Below, piece by piece: positions 16,800 through 25,316 of a stretch of DNA of 33,769 nucleotides. The position numbers and the translations under genes are program-made. The stretch is from Clostridiales bacterium (GTDB lineage: Bacteria; Bacillota; Clostridia; Christensenellales; Aristaeellaceae). Below the pieces are notes generated by a model, which saw only the letters and a list, made by a program, of their open reading frames with translations, was not told the origin of the DNA and searched no databases. The DNA is taken from the NCBI GenBank assembly GCA_004557905.1, contig SFFH01000015.1:1-33769 (forward strand), written 5' to 3'. Numbering within the stretch: position 1 is the first letter of the stretch; each line of letters starts with the position of its first letter.

Positions 16800-18428
16800 A
16801 TGGCTAAGCAGATCATCTTCGGCGAAGAGGCCCGCCGCTCCCTGGAGCGCGGCATCAACGCCCTGGCGGATACCGTCAAGATTACCCTGGGCCCGAAGGG
16901 CCGCAACGTGGTGCTCGACAAGAAGTACGGCGCGCCGCTGATCACCAACGACGGCGTGACCATCGCCAAGGAAATCGAGCTGGAGAACGCCTTTGAGAAC
17001 ATGGGCGCGCAGCTGGTGAAGGAAGTCGCCACCAAGACCAACGACGTGGCCGGCGACGGCACCACCACCGCCACCCTGCTGGCGCAGGCCATCATCCGTG
17101 AGGGCCTCAAGAACCTGGCTGCCGGCGCGAATCCGATGATCCTGCGCAGCGGCATTGAGGCGGCCACCGCCGCCGCCGTCGAGGGCCTCAAGGAAATGAG
17201 CGTCCCGGTTGCGGACAATCAGGCCATCGAGAACGTCGCCGCGAACTCCGCTGCGGACGCGAACATCGGCAAGCTCGTCGCCGAGGCGATGGAGAAGGTC
17301 GGCAAGGACGGCGTCATCACCGTCGAGGAGAGCAAGACCATGCAGACCAGCCTGTCTCTGGTCGAGGGCATGCAGTTTGACCGCGGCTACGTCTCCGCCT
17401 ACATGGCGACCGACACCGACAAGATGGAGGCCGTGCTCGACAACCCGTACATCCTCATCACCGACAAGAAGATTTCCAACATCCAGGAGATCCTGCCGCT
17501 GCTGGAGCAGGTTGTGCAGGCCGGCCGCAAGCTGCTCATCATCGCCGAGGATGTTGAGGGCGAGGCCATGGCGACCCTGGTCGTCAACAAGCTGCGCGGC
17601 ACCTTCACCTGCGTCGCCGTCAAGGCGCCGGGCTTCGGCGACCGCCGCAAGGCCATGCTGCAGGACATCGCGATCCTGACCGGCGGCCAGGTCATCACCG
17701 AGGAGCTGGGCTACGAGCTCAAGACCGCGACCATGGATATGCTGGGTTCCGCCCGTCAGGTCAAGGTCGACAAGGACAACACCGTCATCGTCGAGGGCGC
17801 CGGCAATCCGCAGGAGATCGCTGCCCGCGTCGCGTCCATCCGCGCGCAGATCGGCGAAACCACCTCTGACTATGACCGCGAGAAGCTCCAGGAGCGCCTG
17901 GCGAAGCTGGCCGGCGGCGTGGCCGTCATCCAGGTCGGCGCTGCCACCGAGATCGAGATGAAGGAGCGCAAGCTGCGCATCGAGGACGCGCTGGCCGCGA
18001 CCCGCGCCGCTGTGGAAGAGGGCATCGTCCCGGGCGGCGGCACTGCCCTGCTCTCCGTGATCCCGAATGTGCAGGCTCTGCTGACCAAGTTCACCGGCGA
18101 CGCGAGGACCGGCGTGCAGATCGTGCTGCGCGCGCTGGAGGAGCCGGTTCGCCAGATCGCCGAGAACGCCGGCATCGAGGGCTCCGTCGTCGTGGAGAAG
18201 ATCAAGCGCACCAAGAAGCCGTCCTTCGGCTACGACGCGTACAACGACAAGTACGTCGACATGGTCGAGTCCGGCATCATCGATCCGACCAAGGTCACCC
18301 GCAGCGCGCTGCAGAACGCAGCGTCCGTCGCGGCGACCGTGCTGACCACCGAGTCCCTCGTGGCCGACATCCCGGAGAAGAATCCGGCGCCGGCCCCGGC
18401 TGACCCGGGCATGGGCGGCATGTACTAA
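16800..18428 (+). CDS. groL: Chaperonin GroEL
   Basis: ATP-dependent folding chamber of two seven-subunit rings. The 542 residues are full length: MAKQIIFGEEARRSLERG start, ATP site TLGPKGRNV and DVAGDGTTTATLLA, apical-domain substrate region near 200-260, EEGIVPGGGTALL and the glycine/methionine tail ending GGMY. The start at 16800 has TGGAGGT upstream; an in-frame ATG five codons earlier precedes this site. One copy is visible and it is cotranscribed with groES. Confidence 0.98.
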   Translation: MAKQIIFGEEARRSLERGINALADTVKITLGPKGRNVVLDKKYGAPLITNDGVTIAKEIELENAFENMGAQLVKEVATKTNDVAGDGTTTATLLAQAIIREGLKNLAAGANPMILRSGIEAATAAAVEGLKEMSVPVADNQAIENVAANSAADANIGKLVAEAMEKVGKDGVITVEESKTMQTSLSLVEGMQFDRGYVSAYMATDTDKMEAVLDNPYILITDKKISNIQEILPLLEQVVQAGRKLLIIAEDVEGEAMATLVVNKLRGTFTCVAVKAPGFGDRRKAMLQDIAILTGGQVITEELGYELKTATMDMLGSARQVKVDKDNTVIVEGAGNPQEIAARVASIRAQIGETTSDYDREKLQERLAKLAGGVAVIQVGAATEIEMKERKLRIEDALAATRAAVEEGIVPGGGTALLSVIPNVQALLTKFTGDARTGVQIVLRALEEPVRQIAENAGIEGSVVVEKIKRTKKPSFGYDAYNDKYVDMVESGIIDPTKVTRSALQNAASVAATVLTTESLVADIPEKNPAPAPADPGMGGMY

Positions 18429-18442
18429 TCCAATCACATGGC

Positions 18443-18476
18443 AAAAGAGAGCCTCGCGCTCTCTTTTGTTTTTTGC
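18443..18476 (+). terminator. groESL terminator
   Basis: A perfect 10-bp stem AAAAGAGAGC/GCTCTCTTTT (18443-18452, 18458-18467) with a five-base loop is followed by GTTTTTT. It is a canonical Rho-independent terminator 14 bases after the groL stop. Confidence 0.92.
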
Positions 18477-18480
18477 TATA

Positions 18481-18567
18481 TAGGGAATTGCGTGAAAAAA
18501 CGTGCAGCGAGCACCGAGCAGTTTGACTTTGAAAAGCGGTTCGGAAGTGGGTGCGGGCACGGCCCGC
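18481..18567 (+). repeat. 87-bp structured repeat, copy A
   Basis: Starts TAGGGAATTGCGT, contains CAGCGAGCACCGA and TTCGGAAGTGGGTGCGG. It aligns without gaps to the reverse complement of 26022-26108; by hand count 68 of 87 positions agree. Two hairpins are present: CCGAGC...GGTTCGG and the terminal GCGGGC-acg-GCCCGC. The apparent micro-ORF through it is shared with the other copy only because the DNA is. It lies between the groL terminator and the TTCAC boxes. Confidence 0.85.
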
Positions 18568-18580
18568 TTTTGGGCTTTGT

Positions 18581-18623
18581 TTCACGTTCTCTTCACCTTG
18601 TCTTCACCTTTGCCGGGTAAAAT
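18581..18623 (+). promoter_or_regulatory. Three TTCAC direct repeats (PhoB/PhoP-like box) with -10 element
   Basis: TTCACG (18581), TTCACC (18592) and TTCACC (18603) recur with an exact 11-bp period, followed nine bases later by TAAAAT (18618-18623). Direct repeats of this type at one helical turn are typical of OmpR/PhoB-family response-regulator sites, and here they cover the expected -35 region. Which regulator binds cannot be told from sequence alone. Confidence 0.6.
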
Positions 18624-18671
18624 GATGGCACTGACCCGCCGCACACAGTTCTGGAAATGCCTCCCACGCCC

Positions 18672-18700
18672 TTGCGTCCGCGCGCGCAATCCGCTACAAT
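18672..18700 (+). promoter_or_regulatory. Promoter for the caspase-like gene
   Basis: TTGCGT (18672-18677), a 17-base spacer and TACAAT (18695-18700) predict a start near 18707 and a leader of about 97 bases, which includes a small AAAGAT-gtgaa-ATCTTT hairpin. With the TTCAC-associated -10 upstream, this 375-base intergenic region may hold two promoters for one gene. Confidence 0.62.
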
Positions 18701-18803
18701 GATCCTGCTGCAAAAAAATCTGTAAAGATGTGAAATCTTTCGCCGTCTGCGCCGTCTATAGAATAGAGCCTCATAAAGGACACAAAGGAAGGGAGGAAGA
18801 CGC

Positions 18804-20288
18804 ATGAAAAAAATCCGCGCGTTTGCCGCGTCGATGCTTCTGCTGCTCTCCCTGTCCTTCCCGGCGCTGGCAGATACGCGCGCGCTGCTGGTCGCCTGCT
18901 CGGACTTCGTCTCCCAGATGGACCTGGGCGCAGCCATCTCCGGCAACCTGCACATGATCGGCTCCGCGTTCCTCAGCGCGGGCGTGGGTCTGGGCAGCCT
19001 GTCCATCGAGGATGGCACCATCGGCACGCAGGAGGCCCTGAGCGCAGCGCTTCACGACGCCTTTGACGAGGCTGTCGAGGGCGACCTCTCCATCCTCTAC
19101 CTGTGCACGCACGGCATCCTCTCCTCCGCGGACGACGGGCAGGTCTATCTGCTCCTGGGCGACGGCCAGACGGAAACGCCGCTGGGCGCGCAGGACCTGT
19201 ACGACCTCGTCAGCGGTATCCAGGGCGAAAAGCTGCTCATCGTGGACGCCTGCTACTCCGGCGCGCTCATCGGCCGCGGCATGCCCCGGCAGGGCCATCT
19301 GCCCGGCAGCCGGGACGCGGAGCCGGCGTTCTTCTCCCCCTTCCTGGCCGATTCCAGCGTGCATGTGCTCACCTCGGCCAGCGGCAGCGAGTCCAGCTGG
19401 TACTACGACAGTGAGGGCCTCTCCACCGGCGCGGTGTCCTATTTCGCCTCCGCGCTCTCCAGCGGTCTGGGCCTGTACGGCGCGCCCGAGGCGGACCTGA
19501 GCGGCGACGGCCTCGTCACCCTCTCGGAGCTGCACCGGTATCTCGGCGTCGCGGTGCCCTCCTCCTCCAGCCAGCTGCTCTCCACCCGTGCGGACAGCCT
19601 CATGCTGCCCGTGGCCAAGGGTGCCATGCTCACCCGTCCGCTGATGGGCTTCTCCTACGGCACGTCGCTGCTCACCGCAGACGACCCGTCGCTCGACTTC
19701 TCCTTCACCGTCACCCGGGACGCCGCCAGCGTGCAGTACCGGTTGGTGGACTATGCGGACGGCGCCTGGGACTGGAACAGCGCCCGCACGTTCCTGGACG
19801 GCGGCGACGACGGCAGCGGCGCGCTGTGCCCCGGCCGCAAGCAGCGCACGCTGTCGCTTGACGGGCTGATGCCCGAGGAGGGCGGCTATCTGATGCTTCA
19901 GGTCTTCTCCATCGTGGATGAGCAGGTGCTGCTGTGCTCCGAGCGGCTCATCGCCGTACAGCCGCAGCTTAAGGAGACGGCGCTTCGCCTCCTGTGCCGC
20001 GGCGACCTGCGCCGCCCGGGCCTGGAGGAGCTGCCCATCGACGTGGCGCTCTCCGTGCCGGCCGAGCTGACGGTCTCCGTGTTCGACGCGGAGGGCGTGC
20101 TCATCCGCCGCTTGCTCGCAAGCCAGCTCACCCGTCCCTCCGCCGACGGCGTCACCCATCTCTACTGGGACGGACGCGACGCAGACGGTGAAGCCGTTGC
20201 GCCCGGCGAATACACCATCGCCGCGGAGACGCGCGTCGGCGCAGCCCGCCTGAAGGCTACGGCACAGACGGTCGTCGGCGGCGCATGA
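18804..20288 (+). CDS. Secreted caspase-like (peptidase C14 fold) protein with EF-hand loop and FlgD-like tail
   Basis: A 494-residue exported protein. Residues 1-23 are a signal peptide with an ALA-D cleavage site. The caspase-like domain has the catalytic pair H103 in LYLCTHG and C150 in LLIVDACYSGAL. A perfect 12-residue EF-hand loop follows at 231-242 (D231, S233, D235, G236, V238, E242), suggesting calcium binding. The last 90 or so residues, with YWDGRDADGEAVAPGEYTI, resemble a FlgD-type Ig-like domain. Family members cleave after basic or acidic residues, but specificity is not predictable. GGGAGGAAG precedes the ATG. It converges on the patatin-like gene with a three-base gap and no terminator. 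Confidence 0.82.
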   Translation: MKKIRAFAASMLLLLSLSFPALADTRALLVACSDFVSQMDLGAAISGNLHMIGSAFLSAGVGLGSLSIEDGTIGTQEALSAALHDAFDEAVEGDLSILYLCTHGILSSADDGQVYLLLGDGQTETPLGAQDLYDLVSGIQGEKLLIVDACYSGALIGRGMPRQGHLPGSRDAEPAFFSPFLADSSVHVLTSASGSESSWYYDSEGLSTGAVSYFASALSSGLGLYGAPEADLSGDGLVTLSELHRYLGVAVPSSSSQLLSTRADSLMLPVAKGAMLTRPLMGFSYGTSLLTADDPSLDFSFTVTRDAASVQYRLVDYADGAWDWNSARTFLDGGDDGSGALCPGRKQRTLSLDGLMPEEGGYLMLQVFSIVDEQVLLCSERLIAVQPQLKETALRLLCRGDLRRPGLEELPIDVALSVPAELTVSVFDAEGVLIRRLLASQLTRPSADGVTHLYWDGRDADGEAVAPGEYTIAAETRVGAARLKATAQTVVGGA

Positions 20289-20291
20289 CGC

Positions 20292-21134
20292 TCACATCGA
20301 CTGTCCCCTGAAGGGCAGCACCCGGCAAAACGCCATGCCCATCTGATCAAACACGCTGTCAAGCTCCTGCCCGGCCGTGCGCCTGCCCGCCTCGCTGCAC
20401 GCCTCGAGCTGCTCTAGGGAGAGCGCCCCGGCGCTCTCGGGCATGATGATCCGCAAAACGCCGGTTTCCTCCCCCAGCGGCTGCTCGCCCGCCAGGCGCA
20501 GCGCCGTGCCCGTCAGGTCCAGCGCGTCCGGCACGCGCCTGGGCGACGGAAACGGCGCGATGATCAGCACGCGGTGCGCGCCCAGCAGCAGAAGCTGGCG
20601 CACGCAAAAAGACATGTCCGTGTCGCCCAGCAGCGGCGAGCCCATGAACTGCACCGGCGCCAGAAAGGGCGGCGCGGCCAGGCAGGCCCGCGCGGCAAAG
20701 CCCACCGTCGCCTGCATGGCCAGCATGGCGCTGGCCTCCTGCATGAAGGCGCGGGTGGAAAACAGCACGCGCTGGCCATTGCGCGCCATCCGGCAGGGAA
20801 ACAGCGCCGCCCCAGGGCAGAGCGAGAGCACGCGCTGCCCCGTCTGCGCGCCGAGCAGGTGGTTCAGCCGCACGCCGGCGGGCATTGCATGCCTTCCCAG
20901 CCGCTCATACGCCGTAGGCGCGATCATCTTTCTGCCCATGCCGGCAGCCTGATGGAGCGCCTTTTCCATGTCCTGCACGTCAAGCCCCGCGGCAAACAGC
21001 GCCGCCGGCCATGCGCCCATGCCCATGCCGCACACCGCGTACGGCGCGATTCCCCGCAGCTCAAGCTCCTTCATCACGCCCACGCACGCCGCCGCATGCG
21101 CGCCCGTGCCCGTCATCACCACGCCAAGGCGCAT
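20292..21134 (-). CDS. Patatin-like protein lacking the catalytic serine (probable pseudoenzyme)
   Basis: A 280-residue cytosolic protein with the patatin-fold N-terminus: VVMTGTGAHAAACVGVMKELELRGI corresponds to the oxyanion GGGxRG region, followed by the strand-turn that should be GxSxG. Here it reads CGMGMGAW, so the nucleophile serine is replaced by glycine. The later DGG motif also appears lost (SPLLGDTDMS). Lipase activity is therefore unlikely; a scaffolding or ligand-binding role is possible. The ATG at 21134 has AAAGGGG upstream; an upstream in-frame ATG adds 22 residues without a site. The gene is divergent from the CotH gene. Confidence 0.78.
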   Translation of the reverse strand: MRLGVVMTGTGAHAAACVGVMKELELRGIAPYAVCGMGMGAWPAALFAAGLDVQDMEKALHQAAGMGRKMIAPTAYERLGRHAMPAGVRLNHLLGAQTGQRVLSLCPGAALFPCRMARNGQRVLFSTRAFMQEASAMLAMQATVGFAARACLAAPPFLAPVQFMGSPLLGDTDMSFCVRQLLLLGAHRVLIIAPFPSPRRVPDALDLTGTALRLAGEQPLGEETGVLRIIMPESAGALSLEQLEACSEAGRRTAGQELDSVFDQMGMAFCRVLPFRGQSM

Positions 21135-21246
21135 GCCTTCGCCCCTTTCCTTCCATCCATTCTGCCGATAGTATATGCAAAAAGGAAAAATCGCACGCAA
21201 ACCGGCCTAGAAAGTTTTTCTTTCTCTTTCCCTGCCCGTCTTTTTA

Positions 21247-21255
21247 TGCTATAAT
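21247..21255 (+). promoter_or_regulatory. Extended -10 promoter for the CotH-DUF4956-VTC unit
   Basis: TGCTATAAT is an extended -10 element 41 bases before the CotH start. The -35 at standard distance (TTTCCC) is poor, as is usual with extended -10 promoters. The upstream tract is pyrimidine-rich. Confidence 0.6.
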
Positions 21256-21295
21256 GAGTCCGGCAATTTTGTCGAATTTTGAAAGGAAGTCACCC

Positions 21296-24200
21296 ATGCG
21301 TTCCAAACGGATTATCCATTCCAGCCCGCCAAGGAAAAAGCGCCGCATGCTTCGGCGTGCAAAGCCGCGCAAGGGAACGCTGCCGTTCCTCATCGGCATG
21401 ATCGTCCTGGTGGTCGTGCTGATCATCTTTGCGCCGGGGCTGAAGCTGACGCCGGCGGCCAACCTCTCCGGCACCGAGGTGCCCGCCGCGGACGTCTCCA
21501 CCGGCGACCGGCATCTGCGCATCTCGGAGGTCATGTCCTCCAACCGCACGGCGTTCCCGGACGAGACCGGCGCCTTCCCGGACTGGGTGGAGCTGACCAA
21601 CACCGGCGAAGAATCCATCGCGCTCAAGGGCTACGGCCTGTCTGACCGCGCGGACAAGATCACCTTCATCTTCCCGGACATCACCCTCGCGCCCGGCGAA
21701 CACATCATCGTATTCGCCTCGGACGAGAACAAGAACACCGCCGGGCAGACGCTGCACGCCAAGTTCAAGCTCTCCTCCTCCGGCGACACGCTCTTCCTCT
21801 TCGGCAGCGACGGCATCGCCTTTGAGGAACTCGCCATCCCGGCGATGGACCGCAACATGAGCTACTGCCTCATCGGCAGCAGCGAGTACATCATCACCGA
21901 GCAGTATACCCCCGGCTACGACAACACGCAGGAGGGCTACGCGGCCTTCCGCGCATCCACGCTGCTGACGGCCGGCACCCTGGTCATCAACGAGATCTGC
22001 GCTTCCTCCATCACCACGCTGAAGGACGGCGACGGCGATTATCCCGACTGGATCGAGCTGCACAACACCTCAAGCAAAGCCATCGACCTGTCGAATTACG
22101 CGCTGAGCGACGATCCGGATTCCCTGGTCAAGTGGCGCTTCCCGCAGGGCGCAGTCATCGAGCCGGGCGGCTACTACGTCGTCTTCGCCTCGGGCAAGGA
22201 CAAGGGGCCGGACAGCACCGGCTGGCCGCACGCCGGCTTCAAGCTGCGCTCCAACGGCGAGACCGTCATCCTCTCGGACATTCAGGGCCGCATGGTCGAT
22301 CTGGTCACCTACGACCTGCTCGAGGCGGATACCTCCTGGGGCCGCGACGAGGAGGGCATGAGCGGCTTCAAGCGCTTCACCCAGCCGACGCCGGGCCTTC
22401 CCAACACGCGCGCGGGCGAGGTGGCCATGGACACGAGTCTGTGCCTGGCCAACACCTCCGGCCTGTACATCACGGAAGTCATGTCCGGCAACAAGAGCGT
22501 CATCGGACCCAACGTCAAAAACCCGTACGACTACATCGAGATCTACAACATGAGCGGACAGGCCGTCAACCTCAAGGGTTACGGCCTGTCCGACAACATC
22601 AAAAAGCCGCGCAAATGGCAGTTCCCTGACATCACGCTCGAAAACAACAGCTATCTGGTCATCTACTGCGACACCACGCAGACGACCAAGAACGGCGTTT
22701 ATTATTTTACGAACTTCAACCTGGCCAAGGCGGGAGAGACCGTCTGCCTCTCCACCCCTTCCGGCGAAATTCTTGACAAGGTGGTCGTCCCCCAGCTCTA
22801 CGACGATATCGCCTACGGCCGCACGCTCGGCCAGGCGGGATTGTTCTATTACTCCACGCCCACCCCGGGCGAGCAGAATGTGGGCGGCTTCACCGGCTTT
22901 GCGGAAAAGCCCGCGTTCAACGTCCCCGGCGGATTGTACGAGCGTCCGCTTGAGGGCGACGGCGCGCTGACGATCTCCGTTCCAGCGAACTCCCAGGTGC
23001 GCTACACGCTTGACGGCACGGACCCGACGGAATCCTCCACGCTCTACACCGGCCCCATCGAGATCCGCGCCAACACCGTCGTGCGCGCCCGCGCGTTCCG
23101 CGACGGCGTGGAGCCCTCGCAGATCGTCTCCCAGACCTACCTCATCTCCGTTTACCACACGATGCCCGTCATCTGCATCACGACGGACCCGGACCACCTG
23201 TGGAACGAGGAAAACGGCATGTTCGCGTACGGCCCGAACGTGGACATCAACCAGCCCACACCGTGGTTCAAGTACGCGACCTACGGCCAGAAGAACTGGT
23301 TCGGCGGCTGGGTGGAGTACTATGACGACGACGGCGTGCAGCAGATCAGCCAGGGCATGACGTTCCGCGTCATGGGCCAGTACTCGCTGGACATGCCGCA
23401 GAAGAGCCTGTACATCAAGGCGGACGGCCAGTACGGCAAGAGCAGCTTTGACTACGCGCTCTTTGAGGACCGCCCCTACGAATCCTACGCCAGCTTCGTG
23501 CTGCGCAACGGCGGCCAGGATGGCAAGTTCACCCGCGTGCTGGACGGCATGCAGGCCAGGCTGGTCGATCAGGCCGGCTCCACCGTGGCCAACCAGGCGT
23601 GGAAGCCCGTCATCGTCTACATCAACGGCGAATACTGGGGCCACTACAACATGCGCGAGCGCGCAGGCGTGAAGATGGCAGCGCAGCACGAGGGCTGGAC
23701 TAATTCCGACGACATCGACATGCTCGAATCGAGCGGCCTCTCCTCCTCGCAGATCGTGCAGGGCAGCAGCAAGGACTATGTGAAGCTGTACGAGAAGGTC
23801 AAGGAGGGCGACCTGACGAAGGACGCCGCGCTGCTGGCCGAGGTCGAGGCCAATTTTGACATCGACAACATGTTCGACTACTACATCTTCGAGTCGTTCT
23901 TCGGCAACACGGACCCGGGCAACATCCGCTACTACCGCAACGCCAAGAGCGGCGACGGCAAGTGGCGCTACCTGTTCTACGATCTGGACTGGGGTTTGTT
24001 CAATTCCAGCTCCAAAAAGAACGGCGTGGAATACGCAACCGGCGGCGTCACCTATTATATGAACCCGAACGGCGCCGGCGATCAGAAGATCAAGGCGAAC
24101 CTGTTCCTGCGCAAGCTGGTCGAGGTGCCGCAGTACCGCGAGAAGTTCCTCACCCGCTATGCGGAGCTGTTCAACTCTGTTCTGACGACGGAAAACATGG

Positions 24201-24481
24201 TCTCCCTGTTCAACGAGATGATCCTTGAGATCAAGCCCGAGATGCAGATGCACAACCAGCGCTGGGCGGCCGAGATGCCCACGCAGGTGAGCTTTGACCA
24301 GCCCAAGAACGCGGAGGGCGGCTACAACTACTGGGTTACCCGCTGCGAGCGCGCCATCCGCGTCATGAACCGCCGTCCCCACTTCATCTGGCTGGATATC
24401 CAGTCCTACTTTGGTCTGAGCGATGCGGAGATGACCGAGCGCTTCGGCCCCTGTCCTGTCATCCCTGATGAGTACAAATAA
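21296..24481 (+). CDS. Membrane-anchored CotH-type protein kinase with three lamin-tail domains
   Basis: A 1061-residue surface protein. A very basic cytosolic N-terminus (1-27) precedes one membrane helix (about 28-46), with the rest outside. Three lamin-tail domains lie at about 70-190, 225-345 and 385-510, each with an ISEVM/INEIC/ITEVM strand and a DWVELTN/DWIELHN/DYIEIYN motif. A chitobiase-C-terminal-like beta domain follows at 550-618 (VRYTLDGTDPT). The CotH kinase-like domain covers about 640-1030, with GEYWGHYNMRER and the metal-binding LFYDLDWG (D896, D898). CotH proteins phosphorylate spore-coat proteins in Bacillus. The ATG at 21296 has AAAGGAAG upstream. DUF4956 and VTC genes follow on the same strand. 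Confidence 0.88.
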   Translation: MRSKRIIHSSPPRKKRRMLRRAKPRKGTLPFLIGMIVLVVVLIIFAPGLKLTPAANLSGTEVPAADVSTGDRHLRISEVMSSNRTAFPDETGAFPDWVELTNTGEESIALKGYGLSDRADKITFIFPDITLAPGEHIIVFASDENKNTAGQTLHAKFKLSSSGDTLFLFGSDGIAFEELAIPAMDRNMSYCLIGSSEYIITEQYTPGYDNTQEGYAAFRASTLLTAGTLVINEICASSITTLKDGDGDYPDWIELHNTSSKAIDLSNYALSDDPDSLVKWRFPQGAVIEPGGYYVVFASGKDKGPDSTGWPHAGFKLRSNGETVILSDIQGRMVDLVTYDLLEADTSWGRDEEGMSGFKRFTQPTPGLPNTRAGEVAMDTSLCLANTSGLYITEVMSGNKSVIGPNVKNPYDYIEIYNMSGQAVNLKGYGLSDNIKKPRKWQFPDITLENNSYLVIYCDTTQTTKNGVYYFTNFNLAKAGETVCLSTPSGEILDKVVVPQLYDDIAYGRTLGQAGLFYYSTPTPGEQNVGGFTGFAEKPAFNVPGGLYERPLEGDGALTISVPANSQVRYTLDGTDPTESSTLYTGPIEIRANTVVRARAFRDGVEPSQIVSQTYLISVYHTMPVICITTDPDHLWNEENGMFAYGPNVDINQPTPWFKYATYGQKNWFGGWVEYYDDDGVQQISQGMTFRVMGQYSLDMPQKSLYIKADGQYGKSSFDYALFEDRPYESYASFVLRNGGQDGKFTRVLDGMQARLVDQAGSTVANQAWKPVIVYINGEYWGHYNMRERAGVKMAAQHEGWTNSDDIDMLESSGLSSSQIVQGSSKDYVKLYEKVKEGDLTKDAALLAEVEANFDIDNMFDYYIFESFFGNTDPGNIRYYRNAKSGDGKWRYLFYDLDWGLFNSSSKKNGVEYATGGVTYYMNPNGAGDQKIKANLFLRKLVEVPQYREKFLTRYAELFNSVLTTENMVSLFNEMILEIKPEMQMHNQRWAAEMPTQVSFDQPKNAEGGYNYWVTRCERAIRVMNRRPHFIWLDIQSYFGLSDAEMTERFGPCPVIPDEYK

Positions 24482-24508
24482 AAACATGTTTCAGGAGGTT
24501 TCACAATC

Positions 24509-25183
24509 ATGAACAAGATCATCAACGACGCGAGCATCAACGAGTGGTTCTCCCAGCAGATGGCCAGCCTCACGCCCATGAAGATGGTGCTGGCGCTCGC
24601 CATGGGCTTCGTGGTCGGCCTGATCATCGCGCTGGTCTACCGCAAGGCGTTCCGCGGCGTGCTCTATTCCCCGTCCTTCGCGACCACGCTCATCATGCTG
24701 TGCATGATCACCACGCCGGTCGTCATGTGCATCAAGTCGAACATCGCCCTGTCCATGGGCATGGTCGGCGCGCTGTCCATCGTCCGCTTCCGCACCGCGG
24801 TCAAGGATCCGCTGGACACCGCGTACATGTTCTGGTCCCTGACCATGGGCATCCTGCTGGGCGCCGAGCTCTACACCATCGCGCTGGTCGTCGTGGCGGG
24901 CATCTCCATTGCGATGCTGGCCATGGCGTTCTTCCGCCTGCGCTCCCCGAACACCTTCCTGCTCGTGGCGCACTATGACGCCGAGGCCGAGGAAGACGTG
25001 ATGAGCTTCATCCGCCGCATCAAGGTGCAGCGTCTGCGCAGCAAGACCGTGACCCCGGGCGGCGTGGAGCTGACCGTGGAGGTGCAGCTGCGCGAGCGCT
25101 TTGACATCGTGAACAAGCTGCTGGACACCCAGGGTGTGCACAATGCGACCTTGATCGCCTGCCAGTCTGAAGCGGGCAACTAA
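24509..25183 (+). CDS. DUF4956 membrane protein
   Basis: A 224-residue inner-membrane protein with about four helices in the first 145 residues and a soluble C-terminal domain resembling an ACT-like fold. The signature MVGALSIVRFRTAVKDPLDTAYMFWS places it in DUF4956. AGGAGG precedes the ATG, 27 bases after the CotH stop. DUF4956 genes commonly accompany VTC-domain and CotH genes, so it is probably the membrane partner of the polymerase-like protein; the molecular function is unknown. Confidence 0.88.
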   Translation: MNKIINDASINEWFSQQMASLTPMKMVLALAMGFVVGLIIALVYRKAFRGVLYSPSFATTLIMLCMITTPVVMCIKSNIALSMGMVGALSIVRFRTAVKDPLDTAYMFWSLTMGILLGAELYTIALVVVAGISIAMLAMAFFRLRSPNTFLLVAHYDAEAEEDVMSFIRRIKVQRLRSKTVTPGGVELTVEVQLRERFDIVNKLLDTQGVHNATLIACQSEAGN

Positions 25184-25316
25184 CCAGCGTTCCGCTGGAC
25201 CATGTTCCGACGCAAGACTGCGGTCTTCAGGCGCATACAGCCGAGGCCGCAGCTTTCGTTAGGACAGAAGGCCCTGCGAAGCGCGTAAGCGATCATTCGT
25301 TTTAAAGGAGTGCCCT

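Noticed and set aside
18438..18620. A 60-codon frame sharing a segment with a 61-codon frame at 25954-26139, which looked like a small duplicated gene.
   Set aside because: The similarity is confined to the 87-bp repeat, spans the groL terminator in one copy, has no suitable ribosome site, and pairing-preserving changes indicate structural rather than coding selection.
25202..25288. A 28-codon open frame in the gap between the DUF4956 and VTC genes.
   Set aside because: No ribosome site before its ATG and a basic, low-complexity product.
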